Below, one piece after another: positions 23,102 through 32,019 of a stretch of 64,000 nucleotides of DNA. How positions within the stretch are numbered: the stretch's first letter is position 1; each line of letters begins with the position of its first letter. The DNA is from Caprimulgus europaeus. Its lineage: Eukaryota > Chordata > Aves > Caprimulgiformes > Caprimulgidae. The stretch is from assembly GCA_907165065.1 (NCBI GenBank), contig OU015550.1, positions 7,439,400 to 7,503,399 on the forward strand, written 5' to 3'. The notes under the pieces are model-generated. The model did not search any database and was not told the origin of the DNA. It worked only from the letters and a program-made list of their open reading frames with translations. The position numbers were made by a program, and so were the translations under genes.

Positions 23102-23580
23102 CATCTTGCACCGTGCTCCTGGTTTTTGACAGTCTCCAGCACTGCGTGTCAGCCCGTGGCTTCAGGAGCCAAGCGATGGACCATCCGTTCTGCGCCGAGC
23201 CGAGCAGGGTGGCTCTGGGAAGGATGGGCGAGACGTCCCAGGGCAGAGGGGGTGTCGGGGTCCCCGAGCCCCAGATCAGACTTCCTCCTTCCTGGGATTT
23301 GTTCTGTGCGTGACTTAAGAAACACTCGCCGCTTCCTTTGTGGTCCTGGCCGTGTCTGCACTCACACACACGGGGTGGGGGCTGTGACTGAGCCCCAGGG
23401 GCAGGCAGTGGGGTGGATGGTGAAGGTCCCATGCTGGAAGACCTGCCCTGGGTGGCCTTGGGGAGAGGGTCTGGGTGAACTCCTTAGAGAGGGGCTTGGC
23501 TACAATGAGAGAGGGGAACATATTCAGATATGCGGGCTTCCGTTGGGAGGGGCAGGGTTGCTGCCCTTTTTCGTTGCTGT
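23102..23580 (+). other. Open segment after minisatellite; possible terminal exon of copy A
   Basis: The pyrimidine array ends in TCTCTCTTCTAG, a good acceptor. From there, in the phase expected after the 110-base exon, the sequence is open for more than 500 bases (beginning HLAPCSWFLTVSSTACQPVA). It runs on into a poly-T tract, which argues against real protein. An untranslated last exon or chance openness in GC-rich DNA are equally possible. A T-run of about 21 bases lies at 23,580-23,600. Confidence 0.25.
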
Positions 23581-23623
23581 TTTTTTTTTTTTTTTTTTTT
23601 ACCCCGTGTGTGGTTTTGTTTGT

Positions 23624-24285
23624 GCGCAAGCGCAGTAGCGCCTTTAGTGCTCGCTGCTGCCACTCGGCGATCGAGATGGGGCAGGCGCAGTAGCGTTGTT
23701 TACGCGAGCAAAATTATTGCCTAGCGACTGCGTATAGGGACTGTCGCATGCGCAGTAGCGTCGTTCCAAGGCACTCAGAACTGCCACTCGGCGACTAGAG
23801 TTTGGCACTGCAGCTCTTTATCGGCGCATGCTCAGTAGCGTTATTTACAGGCGTGCATGTCTGGTCCCTAGCAACTACTCTTAGAGAGTAGCGCATGCGC
23901 CTTGCAATGTTTACGTGCGTGGCTGTTGCCTAGCGACTACGCTTACAGACGGGAGCATGCGCAGCAGCGTTTTGACGTATTCGCTACTGCCACTCGGCGA
24001 CTAAGTTTCAGCACTGCAGCTCTTTATCGGCACATGCGCAGTAGCATTGTTTACACGTGCCAGGCTGTTGCTAAGTGACGTCTCAGGAACTGGCGCATGC
24101 GCAGTAGCGCTTCTTAGGGTGCGTGCTCGCTGCTTCCACCCAGTGGTCAAAATTTGGTACTGCAGCTTCATTGCCGCGAATGCGCGGTGACACCCCCGTG
24201 CTCCATCCTGCCATCCGCGACTAACGGTAACGCGATCCTACGGTGCCTGCAGGGTACTGACGCCGTCGCTGCCTCCCAGGAATCT
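23624..24285 (+). promoter_or_regulatory. Array of alternating NRF1-type and X-box-like motifs (promoter of copy B)
   Basis: A degenerate repeat carries GCGCATGCGCAGTAGCG-type boxes at about 23,624, 23,685, 23,745, 23,824, 23,891, 23,954, 24,030 and 24,093, with a further variant near 24,178. Between them lie TTGCCTAGCGACT-type boxes near 23,717, 23,866, 23,925 and 24,066, which resemble RFX X-boxes. A third conserved box is CACTGCAGCTCTTTATCGG (near 23,806 and 24,011). The last segment (24,090-24,285) is homologous to the promoter of copy A at 16,468-16,640. Factor names follow known consensus sequences. Binding is inferred. Confidence 0.65.
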
Positions 24286-24770
24286 TGCAGTACCAAGTAG
24301 AGTTGAAAAAGTTGAAGATGACAATACAAAATGTAATAGGGAAATTAAATAGCACCCAATTATGCAAATCTATTAAACATGTAAATTACATGCATTGTTT
24401 TCCACTAAGTGCTAATTAAGCCCAAGGTCAAAAATCCTTAAAATAAAAAAAAACGTAAACAAAAAAGAAATTAAAAAATGAAGACTAAACACCCCCCCTC
24501 ATCCCAAACTAAACATAAACCACAAAATAAAAAACCCACCAAAATCAATACAACATTAAAAAAAAAAATTGTATAAAACAGAAAAAATACAAACGAAACA
24601 AAACATACATTAAGAACCAGAACCTAAAACCCATAATTAAAAAAATCAGAACGTAGACCCCACGAAAAAAAAAAACCACCTCCCGGCAGCTCGAACTGGC
24701 CAATCAGCCCTCCGGAGCAACTCCACGATAGAAAAGTGCCCCGGAAGACCGAAAAAAACATCGAGAAGAC
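24286..24770 (+). other. A-rich low-complexity spacer
   Basis: From about 24,420 the sequence is strongly A-rich with almost no G (for example AAAAACCCACCAAAATC). It changes near 24,665 into a degenerate first part of the 102-base satellite. It has no counterpart in copy A. It could be the tail of a retroelement or AT-rich satellite flank. No gene is seen. Confidence 0.6.
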
Positions 24771-27700
24771 CTTACATTGGCACAAACATGCCACGAAGGG
24801 GCTAGTCCGCCTCCCCGGAACGACTCTATGATGCAGAAGTGCCCCGGAGGACCGGGAAACCATCAAGAAGACCTCCCGGTGGCACAAACATGCCACGAAG
24901 TGGCTAGTCCGCCTCCCCGGAACGACTCTATGATGCGGAAGTGTTCCGGAGGACCGGGAAACCATCGAGAAGACCTCCCGGTGGCACAAACATGCCGCGA
25001 AGTGGCTAGTCCGCCTCCCCGGAACGACTCTATGATGCGGAAGTGCCCCGGAGGACCGGGAAACCATCGAGAAGACCTCCCGGTGGCACAAACATGCCGC
25101 GAAGTGGCTAGTCCGCCTCCCCGGAACGACTCTATGATGCGGAAGTGCCCCGGAGGACCGGGAAACCATCGAGAAGACCTCCCGGTGGCACAAACATGCC
25201 GCGAAGTGGCTAGTCCGCCTACCCGGAACGACTCTATGATGCGGAAGTGTTCCGGAGGACCGGGAAACCATCGAGAAGACCTCCCGGTGGCACAAACATG
25301 CCGCGAAGTGGCTAGTCCGCCTCCTCGGAACGACTCTATGATGCGGAAGTGCCCCGGAGGACCGGGAAACCATCGAGAAGACCTCCCGGTGGCACAAACA
25401 TGCCGCGAAGTGGCTAGTCCGCCTCCCCGGAACGACTCTATGATGCGGAAGTGTTCCGGAGGACCGGGAAACCATCGAGAAGACCTCCCGGTGGCACAAA
25501 CATGCCGCGAAGTGGCTAGTCCGCCTCCCCGGAACGACTCTATGATGCGGAAGTGCCCCGGAGGACCGGGAAACCATCGAGAAGACCTCCCGGTGGCACA
25601 AACATGCCGCGAAGTGGCTAGTCCGCCTACCCGGAACGACTCTATGATGCGGAAGTGTTCCGGAGGACCGGGAAACCATCGAGAAGACCTCCCGGTGGCA
25701 CAAACATGCCGCGAAGTGGCTAGTCCGCCTCCTCGGAACGACTCTATGATGCGGAAGTGCCCCGGAGGACCGGGAAACCATCGAGAAGACCTCCCGGTGG
25801 CACAAACATGCCGCGAAGTGGCTAGTCCGCCTCCCCGGAACGACTCTATGATGCGGAAGTGCCCCGGAGGACCGGGAAACCATCGAGAAGACCTCCCGGT
25901 GGCACAAACATGCCGCGAAGTGGCTAGTCCGCCTCCCCGGAACGACTCTATGATGCGGAAGTGCCCCGGAGGACCGGGAAACCATCGAGAAGACCTCCCG
26001 GTGGCACAAACATGCCGCGAAGTGGCTAGTCCGCCTCCCCGGAACGACTCTATGATGCGGAAGTGCCCCGGAGGACCGGGAAACCATCGAGAAGACCTCC
26101 CGGTGGCACAAACATGCCGCGAAGTGGCTAGTCCGCCTCCCCGGAACGACTCTATGATGCGGAAGTGTTCCGGAGGACCGGGAAACCATCGAGAAGACCT
26201 CCCGGTGGCACAAACATGCCGCGAAGGGGCTAGTCCGCCTCCCCGGAACGACTCTATGATGCGGAAGTGTTCCGGAGGACCGGGAAACCATCGAGAAGAC
26301 CTCCCGGTGGCACAAACATGCCGCGAAGTGGCTAGTCCGCCTCCCCGGAACGACTCTATGATGCGGAAGTGCCCCGGAGGACCGGGAAACCATCGAGAAG
26401 ACCTCCCGGTGGCACAAACGTGCCGCGAAGTGGCTAGTCCGCCTCCCCGGAACGACTCTATGATGCGGAAGTGTTCCGGAGGACCGGGAAACCATCGAGA
26501 AGACCTCCCGGTGGCACAAACGTGCCGCGAAGGGGCTAGTCCGCCTCCCCGGAACGACTCTATGATGCGGAAGTGCCCCGGAGGACCGGGAAACCATCGA
26601 GAAGACCTCCCGGTGGCACAAACGTGCCGCGAAGTGGCTAGTCCGCCTCCCCGGAACGACTCTATGATGCGGAAGTGCCCCGGAGGACCGGGAAACCATC
26701 GAGAAGACCTCCCGGTGGCACAAACGTGCCGCGAAGTGGCTAGCCCGCCTCCCCGGAACTACTCTATGATGCGGAAGTGCCCCGGAGGACCGGGAAACCA
26801 TCGAGAAGACCTCCCGGTGGCACAAACATGCCGCGAAGTGGCTAGTCCGCCTCCCCGGAACGACTCTATGATGCGGAAGTGCCCCGGAGGACCGGGAAAC
26901 CATCGAGAAGACCTCCCGGTGGCACAAACATGCCGCGAAGTGGCTAGTCCGCCTCCCCGGAACGACTCTATGATGCGGAAGTGCCCCGGAGGACCGGGAA
27001 ACCATCGAGAAGACCTCCCGGTGGCACAAACATGCCGCGAAGTGGCTAGTCCGCCTCCCCGGAACGACTCTATGATGCGGAAGTGCCCCGGAGGACCGGG
27101 AAACCATCGAGAAGACCTCCCGGTGGCACAAACATGCCGCGAAGTGGCTAGTCCGCCTCCCCGGAACGACTCTATGATGCGGAAGTGCCCCGGAGGACCG
27201 GGAAACCATCGAGAAGACCTCCCGGTGGCACAAACATGCCGCGAAGTGGCTAGTCCGCCTCCCCGGAACGACTCTATGATGCGGAAGTGCCCCGGAGGAC
27301 CGGGAAACCATCGAGAAGACCTCCCGGTGGCACAAACATGCCGCGAAGTGGCTAGTCCGCCTCCCCGGAACGACTCTATGATGCGGAAGTGCCCCGGAGG
27401 ACCGGGAAACCATCGAGAAGACCTCCCGGTGGCACAAACATGCCGCGAAGGGGCTAGTCCGCCTCCCCGGAACGACTCTATGATGCGGAAGTGTTCCGGA
27501 GGACCGGGAAACCATCGAGAAGACCTCCCGGTGGCACAAACATGCCGCGAAGTGGCTAGTCCGCCTCCCCGGAACGACTCTATGATGCGGAAGTGCCCCG
27601 GAGGACCGGGAAACCATCGAGAAGACCTCCCGGTGGCACAAACGTGCCGCGAAGTGGCTAGTCCGCCTCCCCGGAACGACTCTATGATGCGGAAGTGTTC

Positions 27701-28205
27701 CGGAGGACCGGGAAACCATCGAGAAGACCTCCCGGTGGCACAAACGTGCCGCGAAGGGGCTAGTCCGCCTCCCCGGAACGACTCTATGATGCGGAAGTGC
27801 CCCGGAGGACCGGGAAACCATCGAGAAGACCTCCCGGTGGCACAAACGTGCCGCGAAGTGGCTAGTCCGCCTCCCCGGAACGACTCTATGATGCGGAAGT
27901 GCCCCGGAGGACCGGGAAACCATCGAGAAGACCTCCCGGTGGCACAAACGTGCCGCGAAGTGGCTAGCCTGCCTCCCCGGAACTACTCTATGATGCGGAA
28001 GTGCCCCGGAGGACCGGGAAACCATCGAGAAGACCTCCCGGTGGCACAAACATGCCGCGAAGTGGCTAGTCCGCCTCCCCGGAACGACTCTATGATGCGG
28101 AAGTGCCCCGGAGGACCGGGAAACCATCGAGAAGACCTCCCGGTGGCACAAACATGCCGCGAAGTGGCTAGTCCGCCTCCCCGGAACGAGTCTATGATGT
28201 TGAAG
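24771..28205 (+). repeat. GC-rich tandem satellite, 102-bp unit, about 34 copies
   Basis: The unit runs CGGTGGCACAAACATGCCGC / GAAGTGGCTAGTCCGCCTCC / CCGGAACGACTCTATGATGC / GGAAGTGCCCCGGAGGACCG / GGAAACCATCGAGAAGACCT / CC, 102 bases with about 10 CpGs. Units differ by few substitutions (GTGCCCC/GTGTTCC, GAAGTGG/GAAGGGG, ACATG/ACGTG, CCTCCCC/CCTACCC/CCTCCTC). The outermost units are diverged. Because 102 is a multiple of three and the unit has no stop in at least one frame per strand, one frame on each strand stays open across the array: 1,356 codons plus, 1,491 codons minus. This does not show coding. The array separates the copy B promoter motifs from exon 1. Confidence 0.95.
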
Positions 28206-28249
28206 TGCCCCGGAGAACCAAAAAACCATCAAGGAAATGCCACTGGCCC

Positions 28250-28760
28250 CCCTGCCGCCCAGTGGGTGCTCACTTCTGCTTCGTGGTGGAAATGCCCGGG
28301 ACTGGCACGGCAGGCAGCGGCGAGGGGGGCGGGAGAGAGAGAGGCGGAACCGGAAGTTCCCATCTCTTTTTCGGTTCAGAACAGGGCGGAATCCGACGGT
28401 TCCGGTGGCCGCGAGGACGGCATGATGGAGGTGGCAATCAGCAGGTACCAATCCGCAGATAAGGCAAGTGCAGCGGCGGTCGGAGGATTCCTGTCCGGGG
28501 CCGCTCTGCAGCCACTGCCATGCTTCGCCCTGCGCATCGGTGCGCTCTGCCCCGGGGCGTCCCCTCTCCGCCCGCCTGCTCTCTGCTCGGCTCTCTGCCC
28601 CCTTGCGACCCCCCTGCTCCTGCCGCTCTCTCCCCCCCACCTCCTTCCCCATGTCCTGCGCCCTTCGCTCGGCTCTGCTGCCCGCTCTGATCTTCCACCT
28701 TCCCGCAGGAACCCGCGGCTTTTCCTCCTGCACTCGGCCCTGCTGCCCGTGCTCTGCTCT
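28250..28760 (+). promoter_or_regulatory. CpG-rich segment around exon 1 of gene copy B
   Basis: The segment from about 28,330 is homologous to 16,785-17,120 of copy A. It contains an ETS-type ACCGGAAGT near 28,347 where copy A has ACCGGAACTTCCCGCC. Downstream of exon 1 a GC-rich, pyrimidine-leaning stretch (CTCTGCCCCGGGGCGTCCCC) is shared with copy A. Unlike copy A, the NRF1-type motifs are not adjacent; they lie about 4 kb upstream, beyond the 102-bp satellite. Confidence 0.5.
28425..28444 (+). CDS. Exon 1 (coding start) of gene copy B
   Basis: ATG at 28,425 (preceded by an in-frame ATG at 28,422) reads MEVAIS plus two bases, matching MDAAIR plus two bases of copy A. The donor is doubtful. 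CAG|GTACCA is weak, and a short insertion relative to copy A places the homologue of copy A's CAG|GTAAGG downstream as CAG|ATAAGG, with the GT lost. Copy B may therefore be mis-spliced or use the weak donor. Either it is a decaying duplicate, or it has shifted its splice site. Confidence 0.35.
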
Positions 28761-29304
28761 GCTCGCCTTTGGAAGAGGAAGGGAGCTTCTTCGGGAAGCC
28801 GAGGGGAGGAAGCAAGAGTCCTTCTCTCTTCCACTGGGTTTTCCTAAGCAGGAAGAGGGGCAGGAGATGGCTGCCCCCATCTGTCTACCTGCCTGGAGGC
28901 TTTCTTGCCCCTGGAAAAGGCACTGGCTGCCTCTCCAGCTCAGCACAACTGCCCCAGCCCCGCTCACCCCCGTGCAGCTGCCCCCAGCTCCAGCACCTCC
29001 CCCAAAGCCTGTCTCACAGCCCCAGGTGGTCGCCAAGCCCTGTCCTCCTGGCAGCACGCTGGCCCTTGAAAATGCTTTCTTCGTAAGTTCTGGTGCCATG
29101 AGGGGAAGGCGCAGCGTCTCCAGGAGCTCCTGCAGAAGGAGGGGTCCTGTCTGAAGAGAGCTACGGTCATCAGTGTGGGTAGAGGTTGCTTGTTCTTTTT
29201 CTCTCCCAGGGGCAGCGCTGAGGACTCGGAACTTGTCGGTTCCTCTCCGGGGATGTTGTTGGCTGCACCTGGCTCGGGTGGCTGCCTTTGCCTCATTTTC
29301 CCAG
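28646..29304 (+). other. GC-rich segment of copy B with possible extra exon
   Basis: A plus-strand frame is open from 28,468 to 29,154 and includes a proline-rich part (TPVQLPPAPAPPPKPVSQ) ending ALENAFF just before a consensus donor TTC|GTAAGT at 29,083. A second open stretch (RLQELLQKEGSCLKR) follows near 29,115-29,165. Their phases do not join cleanly to the exon at 29,305, so I list them as possible coding sequence only. Copy A lacks this segment. Confidence 0.3.
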
Positions 29305-29380
29305 TGGTGTGGGCAAAAAGGGACAGCTGGAGCACTTGGGTGACCATGGACAGGAGCTGCTGCGGCTGAAGCTGGAGAGG
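29305..29380 (+). CDS. Candidate coiled-coil exon of gene copy B (76 bases)
   Basis: Acceptor CCTCATTTTCCCAG and consensus donor GAGAGG|GTGAGT flank a frame that, after one carried base, reads GVGKK and then GQLEHLGDHGQELLRLKLER. The regular Leu spacing and charged residues suggest a short coiled-coil helix. It ends on a codon boundary, and the next exon (30,311) opens in the same phase, giving a continuous reading through both. Copy A has no visible counterpart between 16.9 and 19.7 kb, so this exon was either lost from A or is specific to B. The family is not recognised. Confidence 0.42.
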
Positions 29381-30310
29381 GTGAGTTTGTTGATCAAGCA
29401 ACATTTGATGTTCTTGCTGTTGGTCTTCACTTTCATTAATTTCCCCAGCATTCGCTCATGAAAAAAATCATCATCATTTTTTCAGTGTCTAACATTTTGT
29501 TTTTCCCAAGGAAAGGGAAACAAACGCATGAGTCAATAAAATTGACTTATGGTAAGTAAAACCATATGAAAATGACACCAGTCATACAGATCTAGACTGT
29601 TTCTCAACATGTGCTCAACATGATATGAATCATCTCCATGTCATGCTCTGACAAAATACTATGCTGAGACAGGGATGAGCTCCAAAAGAAAGAAAAGATA
29701 CAAGGTGATGGTTTTGTTTTGTTGTTGTTTTAGGGGTTTTTTTGTGTGGAGGTTTGTATTTGTTTTGTTTTTTTTTTTTCCTGAGACCACTGGTGTCTGG
29801 TGGTGGTGTGCAGAGCAATTTTGCTGCCTGACCTCTCCTTCTTAGTTAAAAGCTGGAAGGAACCTTAAGCAGGTTTGGTGGCACAAGTGCAGTTTTAAAA
29901 GATCTTGGCTGTTTAGAGAAATGGCTTGGAGAAAAGAATTCCATTTTTGCAACGAGTTCAGAAGGACAGATGTGTTGCTGTACCCTTTAACAAAAATATT
30001 AAACTTGGGACATATAGGTTGAGGGAATCTTCCCTGTAATTAGGCATGAGAAAATGTCCCTAGGTATCTGTGTCTGTCATCTGCGTACATCTGGGAAAGT
30101 GAGCTCTAGTGAAACTACAGCTGATGATGAGTCAAAAAAAAAAAAAAGTCACAGTTGACTAAAAAATGCAAAAACTCCAGTGACCTGTATCGACAGCTGT
30201 ACCAGAGATGGTGCAAAGTACTTTTTCCTCCTCTCACGTATAGTCTTCAGGAAAAAGGAAGCTTTAGATTCCTACCCAGCTTCATGCTAAAGGTTTTTTT
30301 CCTTTTGCAG
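29381..30310 (+). other. Intron of gene copy B
   Basis: From about 29,399 this is homologous to copy A from about 18,955, including shared G/T-rich runs near 29,710-29,780. Copy B carries an extra segment around 30,010-30,200 that copy A lacks. Confidence 0.5.
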
Positions 30311-30409
30311 CTGGATGTCAACTGCCACCTTTTCACTGTAATTGCCCTTTCTTCTGCAATGAAAGGACGTGACAGGTGGAAAGAATCCGTGGTGGTCTGC
30401 AGGTACAAG
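30311..30409 (+). CDS. Internal exon of gene copy B (99 bases)
   Basis: Acceptor TTCCTTTTGCAG and donor TACAAG|GTGCAT bound 33 open codons reading LDVNCHLFTVIALSSAM...DRWKESVVVCRYK. It is the counterpart of 19,702-19,800 in copy A, same length and phase, with mostly silent third-position differences in this frame. It continues the reading of the coiled-coil exon at 29,305-29,380 without a phase clash. The product is unidentified. Confidence 0.58.
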
Positions 30410-31716
30410 GTGCATCTATGATGTATGTCTGCGTTTTTCCTCAGATATGTGTAGTATGGACTTTAAAGTTAGCATTAAGAATGTGCCATCTCTCCTTCTA
30501 TATTTTTAAAGAATATGAAGTATTTTATCACAGTTACCAAAACCAAGGTCCATTCTGGAGCATGTTACGCCTATGCAAAGCTTACTTCCCTCTGTCAGTT
30601 TTCTCTTCCCAAAAGCATAATCTTTCTGTGTGCTTACTATGAAATGATACTGTGAAAATAGTTTTGAAACAAGAGAGGAAAGAAAATGTTCATAAGGGTT
30701 CAGACGTTCAGAACAAACAGACGTTGTTTCTATGACAAAAGCTTTATGCTTTTTCAGTAAATTAGCTTTTAAAATAGAGTAGTACTCAAACTCCTTACTG
30801 AGATACTAGCATCTGTTCTAAAAGCAGTCCAGGTCAAAGGAGAGTCATGAACAAAACAGGACTAATCAGCATTCCTTCACATGTTTTTCCAAGATTTCCC
30901 AAGAAACATTATCAGCCTTGTAACTAGTGACAGTGGGTCGTGATGTGTTTTTTTGTGAGTTACAGCTTCAATAATGTCCTTTTTCCTTACTGTGTAATTT
31001 GGACTTCAGTAGGAAAGAGATTTTCCAAAATGGAAATCTTTCTCATTCAAAGAAGTTTCATTTTGCGAACTTCCCATCAGAGTGGGTCTTTAGAGATGAT
31101 GTACTTGGCAGTAGAAGTCATCAGCATTGAGACTTTCCACTGGCCTTGAGCTCCAGCAGCTACGAATAACATTAGTACTTCTATCAATGTTCTTCTCATA
31201 ACAAGTCTTACACTGAAACGAAAACACAGCTATTCTAACTACTAAGAAGAAAATTAACTCTATCCTAGCAAAACCAGGACAACTTCCAATTTTATTTCCC
31301 AAGCGAGCAAGGTGTGCAGCCGCAGCAGCAGCGCAAGGGCTGTGGCTGTTGCACTGGATCTGTCAGTGTAGATGCTGATGATGGTCCAACCTTGTCCTAC
31401 AGCCTCACAGGGCGGTCTCCCTGCAGCAGTGCTGTAAGGACAGGTGTAGACACTTTCCAACACCAGCAAGAGAGTATACTTTTATGTTAAGAATGTGTTC
31501 AAAGTCTTGTCGATTAGGTTTAATATTGATTTTAAGTGTTCAAATCATTCAAGCTTTTAAAGGATGTGTGTTGCATTTTCAGCTGGCCTGTTTACCTAGA
31601 CTCCTCTTCTAGCTCAACTACTCTTCAATCCCTTCTTCTGTCTGAATTTCTCTACTTTATTCTCCGTTCTTTTTTTAATATGCTGAAAGATAGTTTGGGA
31701 TTTTTGTTTTTTTCAG
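30410..31716 (+). other. Intron of gene copy B with about 760-base segment absent from copy A
   Basis: Both copies share sequence up to CTATGCAAAGCT (about 30,580) and again from GGCTGTTGCACTGG (about 31,340). The intervening 760 bases occur only in copy B. They are AT-rich with no recognisable element ends or target-site duplication, so insertion in B and deletion in A cannot be told apart. Confidence 0.5.
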
Positions 31717-31777
31717 GTGTGGTGTTGTAAGCCTCTCCATAGTCGGCAGCAGGCCAGACTGCCAGCGTGCAGCGCGG
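31717..31777 (+). pseudogene. Copy B counterpart of the 61-base exon, donor site lost
   Basis: The acceptor TTTTTTTCAG is kept and the segment is open in the expected phase (VWCCKPLHSRQQARLPACSA). Where copy A has CACG|GTACGT, copy B has GCGCG|GGGTCC, so the donor GT is gone. A cryptic GT two bases further on would break the frame into the next exon. This and the altered exon 1 donor suggest that copy B is degenerating, although alternative splicing cannot be excluded. Confidence 0.42.
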
Positions 31778-31893
31778 GGTCCATATGCGTCACCAGCAGC
31801 GCGGTGCGGCTGCGTAGTGCAGGAGTGAGCGAGGCTACGTGTCTAGGAAGCCTGGTCTTGTGAGAGGTGTAAGACACCCGTGTGTCCTCTTAG

Positions 31894-32003
31894 GTAAAGG
31901 ACAGACAGGCAGCTGGAGTTACAGAAGAGGAAGGGAGGGGAGAAGGAGAAAAAAGCATCTGAACTGGCAAATTCTCCTGGCAGCACCGAGAGTGAGAGCT
32001 GCG
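31894..32003 (+). CDS. Copy B counterpart of the 110-base basic exon
   Basis: Acceptor GTGTCCTCTTAG and donor GCTGCG|GTGAGT are intact, and length equals copy A. In the phase expected from the preceding exons it reads SYRRGREGRRRKKHLNWQ within an open frame. The alternative frame starts with a TAA directly after the acceptor and then reads ELQKRKGGEKEKKASELANS. The early stop in the alternative frame slightly favours the Arg-rich reading if the exon is coding at all. Confidence 0.4.
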
Positions 32004-32019
32004 GTGAGTCTCAGGGCCT

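Noticed and set aside
20620-23130. Many Ser/Leu/Phe-rich (plus) and Arg/Glu/Lys-rich (minus) open frames, some with apparent membrane segments
   Set aside because: Composition artefacts of the pyrimidine minisatellite. The same occurs at 32.0-34.6 kb.
24771-28205. CRISPR array
   Set aside because: Repeats are directly abutting with no unique spacers, and the surrounding DNA is vertebrate.
24624-29099. Single 1,491-codon (minus) and 1,356-codon (plus) genes
   Set aside because: Openness follows from a stop-free 102-base unit. No promoter, domain or non-repeat coding extension supports a protein. Kept only as a repeat and a finding.
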